From NCBI GenBank assembly GCA_947247005.1, contig OX365944.1:6336501-6400500 (forward strand): DNA of 64,000 bases, written 5' to 3'. Position 1 is the first letter of the stretch. The number at the start of each line of letters is the position of its first letter. Made by a program: the position numbers and the translations under genes. Positions 22,701 through 34,700 of this stretch are shown piece after piece. The notes beneath the pieces were generated by a model. It saw only the letters and a list, made by a program, of their open reading frames with translations. It was not told the DNA's origin and did no database searches. The DNA is from Spisula solida. Its lineage: Eukaryota; Mollusca; Bivalvia; Venerida; Mactridae.

Positions 22701-25700
22701 CGTACAAGCACGAATGTAGGGTATACCTCAAGTATGTAAAATTCAAAGTATTTTGTTTACATACTAGTATGTACTAGCGAGGTACATATAAAAGCCAGCT
22801 TTTGCAATGCATTTATTCTGTAACATATATCAAAGATAATATATTATAGAGTATTCTTTGCATTTATCAGTTTCATTTTCAGATGGAACATCCATTATTA
22901 ATCAGACAACAATGTACATGTATTAATAAATGAAACAAATAATAATTTGAGTTATTTGAGATTTTCAAAAATTCTTTTACTAGGAAAATTTCTGAGGAAT
23001 CTCAAATCTATATTTCACAGTCCATACAACTCAAGCTTATACGATGCATGTTTAATAAATAGTTAAGCATCCTACATGAATATAGACTTTCAAAAACAAG
23101 AATAAAGACTTAAAACCACGAAAAATTTAAATCAGTAAAGACTCAAAATATTTTTGACAGGAAAAGACTTGTCAATAAGGGGCTTAATTGTGAGACAAAA
23201 ATTGGAATTTTAATGAATGATACTAACCTAAATCCATTAACAAATCTATAAGGTCATGACCATACATGCGGTCATAGATTTAATCAGGCCATTTAACCCA
23301 TTAATTATAACAATAGACTTGTAAATCAATAAACAACTAATCAATAGAAAAACTACAGGTACATGTAGCATGTATTAGAATTCATCAAACCCACCTACAA
23401 GTTAAATGTTCATGAATTACCAGAAATTCAATACACAAAATTAATGACTGATCATTTTTCAGAATAGAAACAAATTAAACTTTGTATGTATACATGTAAT
23501 ATGTTAAGCCTAGGTCCCACTAAGGAATTCCTCATCGGCGATGTTCTCCCGATATCTTCCGACACCACCCGTTTCATCACGATTTCTTACTATATCACAT
23601 TGTCTCATGACGCCCTTGAAGCTTCCCCTAGAACACGATGGACCTGTTCCCGATGTCTAGATAATTCATTTGAGTCCATCAGAAGTACATTGCCGAGGCA
23701 AAAAATGCTCAGTAGGACCTAGGCTTTAGCTATAACTTTGACATCAATAAAACAATCACCCCCTCCCCTCAAATCATTGATACTGAAACCTATTGCAATG
23801 AAATCTTAAAACAAACTAGAAACAAGACTGCGTTCAATAAACGCTTATGCCCCCTGTGGAAGCCTTGTCCATAAATAAGTCTAAGTCCATCATTAGGTCA
23901 AGGTGAAGGTCAAAATGGGGTCAGGTGATACAGGTGTGTGGAGAGTGTTCATATACAACATCCATGCAAGTTTGGAAGCTTTGTAGCAAGCCATAAAGAT
24001 GCTAGAAGAAACGGTCAATTTGGGTTAACCAGGACGGACGGACGGACGAACGGACGGACGGACAGGTGAATCACTATATGCCTCCCGATCTATCGATACG
24101 GGGGCATAAAAACCATCCAACCTCAAATTCCTAACAATATGCACAACTAAGTTCGGTAGCAAGTAATCATGTGAAAGTTTCATTGAAATTTGACGAGTGG
24201 TTCAGAAGTACAAGTGTGAACAAACTTTGTGGCATCCGTCAAGCACAAAATCCATAATATGTCTTCCCAACTGCAATATGTGCATGAGACATAAGTACAA
24301 AAAGTTCATTTCAACAAAGGGACTACAGTCATTTTATATTGAATCAATATTTGTCATCCTTTTTTTATTCTACTCAAAACCCCCACATAGCTAGATCAGA
24401 GTGCTGAACTGTGTCACCAGGATGATATGTGTCCAATTGCCAGGTTCAGCATGTTGGTACTCTTCAATAACATTGGATAATGACCATGCCCTCCATATAT
24501 GGCAAAGTCAGGAGTTCCTTCCAGGAAAGCAAGTCAATAATGTTTGATTATTAATTCCCAGGTATCCCGGTTCGATTCCCTGTCATGATAGGTCATACAT
24601 AATCATTCCATGAAAATTTGACATTTTGGATTTTTCCTCTACATTGATTTTTTATTCCAAGAAAGTAACAACAGGCAGATATATATTTGCATCTAACTGA
24701 ATATTAAATATTTGCTAAACATGATTTCCCAGAAAGGCATACCTGCATTCCTGTAAATTGAAAGCCAAATTTCTCCACATGAGGAAACTTTGTCATCTCC
24801 TTAGCAACTTTGGCCGGCCCCGCCTCGGGATCGTATGTTTTTTTACCCATTTTTATATCAACGACACATGGCTTTCGGAACCGACCAACCAGATTTTCCA
24901 ACTTGAGATAGGTGACTGAAAATATATAAAGTACATATAATTTTTATTCTATGAGATTGTAGTCATGCTACAAGACTTTCCTTGTATCAGGGTTAGTATA
25001 AATACTACATGTATGTATGTTCTTACACTGCACTATAATGTTCAACAGATGTCAATCTCCTAAATGACTTCATAAGATAATTCCGTAAATGACTTTTTTG
25101 GCATTGTTTATAAAGGGACTGTTTTTCAACAGAAAGACATGACATTGTATTTTCATGTTAATTAGTGTCATATGACAGGGGTCCTACGGAGGAATTATAA
25201 ATGCATTACAAATGCCATTAGCACACCTCCCCATACACCATACTCTATTCAAACATTGTTCTATTGTCAATAATTAGCTGATGAATTTTGAGTGACCATA
25301 ACGTAGCCAATACATGAACTTTGAACTTTTTTATCAAATAACTTTCATTTTCTTCATAACATTTCATTCTTTCTAGAGCAGCAAATTGAGATTTCTGGAT
25401 TATTCCAGAATTGTAGGATCCCTGATATGAATATTCATGAACATGCTTGCAGTAACAGGAATATACCTCAGAGGTATTTTATGAAGTTTAAGATCCAATC
25501 AATATTTGGCCTGCTTTATACGGGTCAATTGTTTCTTCATTTTAATAAGACTGAACGGCAGAACACTGTTTTAATACTAATTTAAAATCTTTAGTCATGT
25601 GTGAAAAAACTTAAATTCAAATAAATCATTGTATACATATAACTGCATGCTGCCCCAGTTATATACCAGTGATTAAAGGTCAATATCTATCAAGTGCTGG

Positions 25701-28700
25701 ATATTCATACAAACTTAGGTACAATGGGGCTGAATTTTATTGTATATTTTCCTAAACTTGATAGACTTAAAGCCTATATATATATATATAGGTCCCCCTG
25801 AGCATTTTTGCCACGGCGATGTACTCCCGATAGTAATTAATGAGCTATCAGGCTATGGGGAACAGGTTCCTCGTGGTCTAGGGGAAGCTTCGGGTAAGTC
25901 ATGAGACAGCATGTGATATAGGAAGGAATTGTGATGAATCGGGTAGTATTGGAAGAAATCGGAAGAACATCACCGATGTAGAATTCCGCAGTGGTATCTA
26001 GGCTTAACATATACTGTTTATGGTTTGTATTAGGACTGATATGTCATTTTAACAAACTATCGACTTTTTAAAAGAAAATACAGAAGGTTAAATAGGGACA
26101 GGACGAAATGGTAGAATTGAAGGGACAGAACACTATCGGAAATCAGAAGGATGCTATTCCCAGTATGTGAAACTAATTGAGCCAGAACAAGTCCCTGACA
26201 ATGTGTGCATTCTGTCTTGGCAGGGAAACATTCAATTAAATTTACTTAATTTCAGTGGACGGTTACTGTAAGATAGTGTGGTCATAAATACTGTACAGAC
26301 ACAATGACAGACAAACCAGCGACTATAAGAGGATATTAAAACATCGATTTATACTAATTACAATATTTGGCCTTGATCTACCATATAAAGTTAAGGACAC
26401 TACAAAAATATCCACTAAGTGGAAAATAAACACGTAATAGGCTGTATTCAGAGCTACCGTCAACAACAAGACACAATGCCTCCCATCAGATCTGTTTGAT
26501 AATCGCTATAAAATCTAGGAAAATATCCAGAAGTTTACTTAAAATAATGATATTACAAACTTATCTTATTAATTCTTAATTTATCAATATTTCCTAATAT
26601 GATTTATTGCCGACAACTCGCCACACATATGCTTTGACTGTACTAGGATCTGTTTATAAACAAAGTATCAAAATACAATACATTTGTATGATATGTCATG
26701 AAAAAAAGATCACCATCTTAGCGATTCATTCAATATACGAACCACTCCATGAATAATTTGGCAAGTTCAAAAATAGCATTTAAATATTTAAACAAGTGAC
26801 GTATAAGTCCTCACATACATACACAGACTTGAGGCATTTTAAGAAGTCATGTCAACATTAATACTTAAATATTACAAGATTAAATAAATATGCGTTTGAA
26901 TATAGTACAGAGAATTTGGCCTGATCCTTGACCTTCTAACAGAAGAATTTTACATGATCCTTAACTTAATTTAACAGCTGACGTATTGACTATATTTATA
27001 ACCCCGGGTTGTATGTTTTCATATTTTAACGGGATGTATCATGAAGATACTCGAGATTTAATACAAACACAAATCTAAATGACTGATATTTCACAATTTG
27101 CTTATTTAACTTATTGTCATAGCGCTACTTAAACAATCAACGGCCATTTTTCAGCCTATTCTTAAAAGACTAAGAGCTCTATAGGTTTTTTAGGAAAACA
27201 TAACATGAAATTTCATACCCACCTAAAAATAATCAATTAACTTATCAGACATTTGGAAGATTTGATTTAATCAAGCACGAGTGCTACTTAATACAAGAAA
27301 TGCCAACAAGTAATATAATACTGAAGTCAAATGTTTTTATTTAATACACAAATAGAATTTACTTCAGAAATGTACCGGTATGAATTTTTGTCTATCAGAA
27401 TACTAGTAAGTGATTAAGTAAGTGAAGTGTTTATTTTACGAGGCTAACATATTTCAATATGGGCCTCAAATACGACTCAAAACTACCCAATTTGACTGAA
27501 AAAATACTGCATGGAAAACGTTTTGTTTCTCGAAAGAGACAGTGTACAGTACGCAGTAGGTAATATGATGAACACCAGTAATACAAACCCAGCCTTGGGC
27601 ATCATTGCAACCTATGATTCACTAACTCGATCTAACATCAAAGTGCAGTTTGTTTACAACATGATATTATAAACGTTGGGAGTCGTATATAATCTGTCAA
27701 ATATATTAATTACAGCAAGCTACATTTTCAACCTTCAATTAACCAGGATAAACATAATATTAGGATATAATACAGGGTTGTGAGTATTCAACAACAGTAT
27801 GCCAAACTTGAATCATGCTAAAACAAGGGTTTTTAAGTTCATCAAAATATTAAACAAATTATATAGCCATCAGAGGAAAGAATCCCCCTTTTATAATGCA
27901 AATCAGGGGCTTTAAGAATAGTATCATGTATGCAAGTTCATCAATAAAGGTGTTTGGGTATTTGAACTAATAATACTGTCTTTGAACCAATGGCAATGTA
28001 ACCCATGAACCAATGGCAATGTAACCCATGAACCAATGACAATGTAACCCATGTATCAATGACAATGTAACCCATGAACCAATGACAATGTAACCCATGT
28101 ACCAATGACAATGTAACCCATGTACCAATGAAAATGTAACCCATGAACCAATGACAATGTAACCCATGAACCAATGACAATGTAACCCATGAACCAAATG
28201 ACAATGTAACCCATGAACCAATGACAATGTAACCCATGAACCAATGACAATGTAACCCATGAACCAATGACAATGTAACGCATGAACCAATGACAATATA
28301 ACCCATGAACCAATGACAATAGAACCCATGAACCAATGACTATATAACCCATGAACCAATGACAATGTAACCCATGAACCAATGACAATATAACCCATGA
28401 ACCAATGACAATATAACCCATGAACCAATGACTATATAACCCATGAACAAATGACAATGTAACCCTTGAACCAATGACAATGTAACCCATGAACCAATGA
28501 CAATGTAACCCATGAACCAATGACAATATAACCCATGAACCAATGACAATAGAACCCATGAACCAATGACTATATAACCCATGAACCAATGACAATGTAA
28601 CCCATGAACCAATGACAATGTAACCCATGAACCAATGACAATATAACCCATGAACCAATGACAATATAACCCATGAACCAATGACTATATAACCCATGAA

Positions 28701-31700
28701 CAAATGACAATGTAACACATGAACCAATGACAATGTAACCCATGAACCAATGCCAATAGAACCCATAAACCAATGACAATGGAACCCATGAACCAATGAC
28801 AATGTAACCCATGTACCAATGACAATGTAACCCATGAACCAATGACAATATAACCCATGAACCAATGACAATGTAACCCATGTACCAATGACAATATAAC
28901 CCATGAACTAATGACAATATAACCCATGAACCAATGACAATGTAACCCATGTACCAATGACAATATAACCCATGAACCAATGACAATGTAACCCATGAAC
29001 CAATGACAATATAACCCATGAACCAATGACAATGTAATCCATGAACCAATGACAATGTAACCCATGAACCAATGACAATAGAACCCATGAACCAATGACT
29101 ATATAACCCATGAACCAATGACAATATAACCCATGAACCAATGACAATATAACCCATGAACCAATGACAATATAACCCATGAACCAATGACTATATAACC
29201 CATGAACAAATGACAATGTAACCCATGAACCAATGACAATGTAACCCATGAACCAATGACAATATAACCCATGAACCAATGACAATAGAACCCATGAACC
29301 AATGACTTTATAACCCATGAACCAATGACAATGTAACCCATGAACCAATGACAATGTAACCCATGAACCAATGACAATAGAACCCATGAACCAATGACAA
29401 TGTAACCCATGTACCAATGACAATATAACCCATGAACTAATGACAATATAACCCATGAACCAATGACAATGTAACCCATGTACCAATGACAATATAACCC
29501 ATGAACCAATGACAATGGAACTTCACTTAAGTAAGCTACACCCCTTCTAGAACTTCTACTAAGTTAGATATAAATTTAAACCTTATTGATAATCATTTAA
29601 GCAGGATTTCATGATCAGCTACTGGTGCTTAGACTTAAACATGTCTTAGGGCAATTAACTTCAATACAGGGGAATTACTTATTAATAATCTCTTCAGGTC
29701 ATCAAATCATTATTGAGTTTAGCCACCCTGTGACATCACTCTGTTTAGTCCAGTATGCAAATATCGGTAATAAATAAACCTTTAACGATAGCATATAATA
29801 TTATACGCATGTATACACTAAGGCTTATAACCCAAGTAGTCAAGTAAATCAGCACAATACATGAATACGATTTAAATCGCAGATCAATAAATCCTGTCTC
29901 AATCGACAATAAGTCATGAATTCTATGTTTAACTTTCACAATAACAAGCTGATATTTATGCCATGATAGATAAATTGAGAACTTATTGCGGAAAATGGCG
30001 ATTTTAAGTTTGAATAGCCTTATAATTGGATAGAGTATGATCTATATACATTTTAGTTATTCCTAATTATTAATGACGTCAATTTTATATCCTAGCTAGA
30101 CATTATACATATGAATAGTTGAATTATTATTTTTCAAAGAACACAGAATTGCAATATGGTAATTCCCGCCTCCCCTGAATTCAATGACAGATGTACCATA
30201 TACAGGCCTGTAGCCACACTGAGACACATCAAGGCGCTTTGCATTGGTGAACATTTGAGAAATTACCAAAATAAGCATGTTTTGAAGAAAAAAAGACCTC
30301 AAATATACCCTAGAAAATATTTCCTATCAGTGCTTTTTTGTCTCTGTATATATTTAGACAAATTATGAACCAACATGACATTGTTTTCCAAGAGTGCTAC
30401 AAACACTCTGAATAGTACTTTGACTGAAGCATATAGACCAATATATATAATAATATCTTCAAATAATAATTGGATTTTTTTATCTTATCTTTTTAATCAG
30501 ACACTAGGAGCCTAGGAGACTAATAGTTTGAACGTCTTGTGGTTTGTTAGAACTTAGATGCATAATTAATAATAATTATCTAAGTATAAGGATGTCTGAC
30601 AAGGTTGGCAAGTCATTCATTATAATCAGACATTGACACCAACTTAAAGAGTGCCTATAATAGTAACTGCTGGAGCTACAGTACTGGGTACTTTTTTATC
30701 AAAGCACTTACGGAAATCGTATACTTACGATCAAAATTAAATATTTAATAACTTGTTTACAATTATAAAGTGTGGTAGATGGAGCTGCAGTACTAATAAT
30801 AATTCAGTAAATGAACACTTACAAACAAGATCCGTCACCAATTCGCAGTTGTTAAAGAATTATAAAGACTTTAAATTTGAGCGTAACTTCAAGATTTTCG
30901 TGAGTGCTTTGATATAACAGTACCCTGGTGGTTATGATGACGACTTCAAATGTTAGTTTTAGTAAGATTGTGAATTAAATTCTACAACTCAGTTAATCAC
31001 TCTTGACACCTCATTACTGATGGTATCTTCAATTCCATCAGAGTATGAGAGTAAAGAAGCCAGTTTTCCTTTTTTAATTATGCCAAGTGTCAAGCTATGA
31101 AACCACTGGCTGGTACCATTTTTGTTTTTGGAATGACACAACCCCCAAATAAACCCTGAAACCTGCCAAACTCTTACGTGAAGGCTATCAAATCTTATCC
31201 AAGTTCAATTACCAGGGCACCGCCTCCTCGATAGCCTAGTGGTTGAGCGTTCGCTTCGAGTGCGGGATGTCACGGGTTCGATCCCTGGCCGCGTCATACC
31301 AAAGACGAAATAATAAAAATGGTACCAGAAATTCCCTCGCTAGACGCTCAGCATAAAAGGGAAACTGGCTTCTCTTCTCTCATACCCTCGTGGCGATGGA
31401 TATCATCAGGAATGAGGTGTCGAGAGTGATTAATATAAGTTTGAAAAACTTGTTTCACAATCGACCTTAAATAAATTAGTATATATTAATTACCAGGGCA
31501 TATTATGAGCTAATGTATAAATACAAGTGATCCTTCATAAATCTTAAATTGTATTGAGGAAAAGTTCATGTGTCAGTACAAAACATAAATCAATACTTTC
31601 AAAAAGTTTTAAAATTTGAATAGAATACTCTACTTAGTATTGCCTATTTTTATTCCATGGGTTTATATTTTTGATTGAGATTTGATCAAAAATTATTGGT

Positions 31701-34700
31701 ATGTACAATGTACATGTAGTTGCTAGTCAACCAGACAGCTGCATTGATCAGATGTCAGGTAAAAAGCTGCAAAAATATTTTGGCAAATAATAACGAAAAT
31801 TATTTTGCCTTTAACGAACACATTCTCGATAACATGTTGTGTTGATGGCAGATTGGAGAAGTGATGGCAGTTTGGTTAGTAGATGGCAGTGACACAAACT
31901 TTTTGTGAAATTAATATTAATTTTGGGTACGAAAATGTATTTGCACTTCATTGCATTTTAAATATGTTGATCTTACAGAAATGTTGTTTTACAAATGCAC
32001 AATTACTGTCAATAGCCTACACTAGTATACACAGTTGAATTAACAAGTCACTAAGAATTGTAAGCAATACAGAAGTCCCCTACCGGTTTAAAGCCACGAC
32101 CTTTAAATTATTTTCAATGTTTCTGTTGCCATAGCAACCACAATTTTTGTCAGAATAAAAAAAAATTGTTTTTGACGTGCATATTCCCCTTTTTGCATCC
32201 TATCCACATACCAAGTTTCAGAAACTTAGCTTGGAAACTATTTGAGTTATGTCAGGATTCAGTCCCAATGGTCAACAAGGACTACCAGACTCAGTCACCT
32301 TACTCTGACACAGGTTGAACCAGCAGTTACCTGGAACGTAGACAATGAGCGTCAAGCAAGGCATATATACCAGTATCACTTTTAAAGACTTTGGAACACA
32401 GTTAATGAACAAGAGCATACAACTATCAGCACTGGGGACTAGGATACTGAGTTTCTACACAACTTAATGCAACTAACCGTCAGGATACTCGTCAAATTCA
32501 AAGGAACCAAAATAATTCGGCATTAGTTGTTGTAGTTGTAGCGTATCTTTGTCCGCGCAGTCCTCGTCGAACACTTTCTTGTAGAAATCCAACTCCCTCG
32601 TCCCGCGAGGGGGTTTCTGCAAGGCTTTAAGTATATATCCGTCATGTTCCAATAGTCCTGAAAGCATAACATAGGCAGACATTCAGTGATATGTACAGAA
32701 CAGATGTATAAGTGATTAATCAGTCATTTAGATCATAAAAAAGTAAGTCAAAATATGACAAACATGGTTATTTTCTAGACATGTCATATACAGCAAAACT
32801 CTGATGAACGTGTTATTTAATTTTTTATGTAACAGAAAGTTGGCCAATTCTATATAGATTGATAGGTGATGATTGTGTTGATGTTTATAAGATATGGTAA
32901 GTACTGTAAACCAATTTACTTTCATGAATACTAACTTTCGTGCTTTGCTTATCGTCAGCATATTCGCGACTACAAATTTTCGCGTTTTTAAGTTTCCCGC
33001 AATGTCGATATTTATGTTTTTAGCTCGTGAACTCCGCAAAATTAAATTGCGCAAAATTAAATTGCCCGCAAAATAATTTCTTGATTTACAGTACATGTCT
33101 ATCGAAACATATCTACACTTAAGCGCCAGGTAATGGTAAGGCGTTTCGTACATCATCGAGTACAAACCTCCCTCAATCACAAACTGCCAGAACACACACA
33201 AACCTCCTCAATCACGAACCTCCCTTGTTCACAAACTGCTGGAACACAAACAAACCTCCGCAATCATGAACCTCCCTTGTTCACAAACTGCCAGAACACA
33301 CACAAACCTCCTCAATCACGAACCTCCCTTGTTCACAAACCGCTGGAACACAAACAAACCTCCTCAATAACGAACCTCCCTTGTTCACAAACCGCTGGAA
33401 CACAAACAAACCTCCGCAATCACGAACCTCCCTTGTTCACAAACTGCCAGAACACACACAAACCTCCTCAATCACGAACCTCCCTTGTTCACAAGCCGCT
33501 GGAACACAAACAAACCTCCGCAATCACGAACCTCCCTTGTTCACAAACCGCGGGAACACAAACAAACCACCTCAATAACGAACCTCCTTTGTTCACAAAC
33601 CGCTGGAACACAAACAAACCTCCGCAATCACGAACCTCCCTTGTTCACAAACTGCCAGAACACACACAAACCTCCTCAATCACGAACCTCCCTGTTCACA
33701 AACCGCTGGAACACAAACAAACCTCCGCAATCACGAACCCCCTTGTTCACAAACTGCCAGAACACACACAAACCTCCTCAATCACGAACCTCCCTTGTTC
33801 ACAAACCGCTGGAACACACACAAACCTCCACAATCACTAACCTCCCTTGTTCACAAACTGCTGGAACACAAACAAACCTCCTTAATCACGAATCTCCCTC
33901 TAGGTCACTAAGACAAAGACTCATAGAGACAGTACTGGCTAGCCAGTCTACTATTTTTTGTGTCAAGTTTCTAATAGTTCTGATCAACCCCACACAAAGT
34001 CAATGCAAGGTGGAAAGTGTTAATAGGCAATCAACTGCTTCAGGCCTTGGTCAACAATTAATGAGGCAGTCCATGCGACTGCAAAACGTATCAATGATGT
34101 CACAAACTGTTTTCTTTGTGAAATAATAATATTAAAGATTTAATTCATTATATGTATGTAATAAAAGAGAGGTAAAAAACAATATAAACTGCATGCAGAA
34201 AAAATTCCAAATAATAACAACCAATAAATAAGCAAAATAGCAAAATCATGCTTGAACGGAATTATTATATTCATACATAATTCATAATTCTCGTCTATGA
34301 AAAACAAACAAACTCAAAACAGTCTGTGAGTTTGTTATTATAAAACAGTTCAGATTATATAAGTGAACTGTACATAATTCATTAATGAAACCAACAGGGA
34401 ATATGCTGTCATGATTCATGCATGAAATATAAAAGAGTGAGAGACTGAGTCAACCTCACAAACTATTACTTGGTAAATTATTTTTTAATGTAATAAACAA
34501 ATACCTGGAATATTTTGTTCCAAGAACAAGGGCATTAACCTTAACATAATTGACACCATGATTAAACAGTGTAAAAATTCAGAGAAAGATTTAATAGTTT
34601 ACTAATCTTTTTTAATCATACAATTCTCAAAGACTCGACCATAAACAGAATATTACACAAGAGTTTAATTTTTGCTTTAATTTCACAAGCTTGATAAATT

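Larger units (their letters stand above)
18746..24742 (-). other. IPMK intron 3 (6.0 kb)
   Basis: Donor GTATGCC at 24742, acceptor TTTCAG ending at 18746. It holds the repeats listed separately (18880-19085, 19277-19493, 19640-19812, 20730-20912, 21780-21911, 22131-22382, 23506-23726, 23818-24110). Stretches 19813-20729, 20913-21779 and 22383-23505 show only AT-rich sequence with no supported gene. Confidence 0.75.
24916..32477 (-). other. IPMK intron 2 (7.6 kb)
   Basis: Donor GTTAGTTG at 32477, acceptor ending at 24916. It contains the inverted TTAA element, a truncated family A element, the 1.5-kb 23-bp minisatellite, family F and B elements, and a group of SINEs. 24916-25769, 26010-26904, 27111-27974 and 29520-30202 are AT-rich with nothing I can name; 30353-30686 likewise. 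Confidence 0.75.

Noticed and set aside
25784..25800. TATA box from the TATATATATATATATA run
   Set aside because: It is a microsatellite grown inside the TIR of a repeat, with no transcript start or gene downstream.
28056..28904. A 282-codon minus-strand frame with a hydrophobic repeat
   Set aside because: It lies wholly in the 23-bp minisatellite and all three minus frames are open for the same reason. No unique coding sequence flanks it.
33133..34126. Plus-strand frames of 235 and 213 codons
   Set aside because: Mostly products of the 52-bp minisatellite. Frames switch with single-base unit differences and the non-repeat tail has no recognisable motif.
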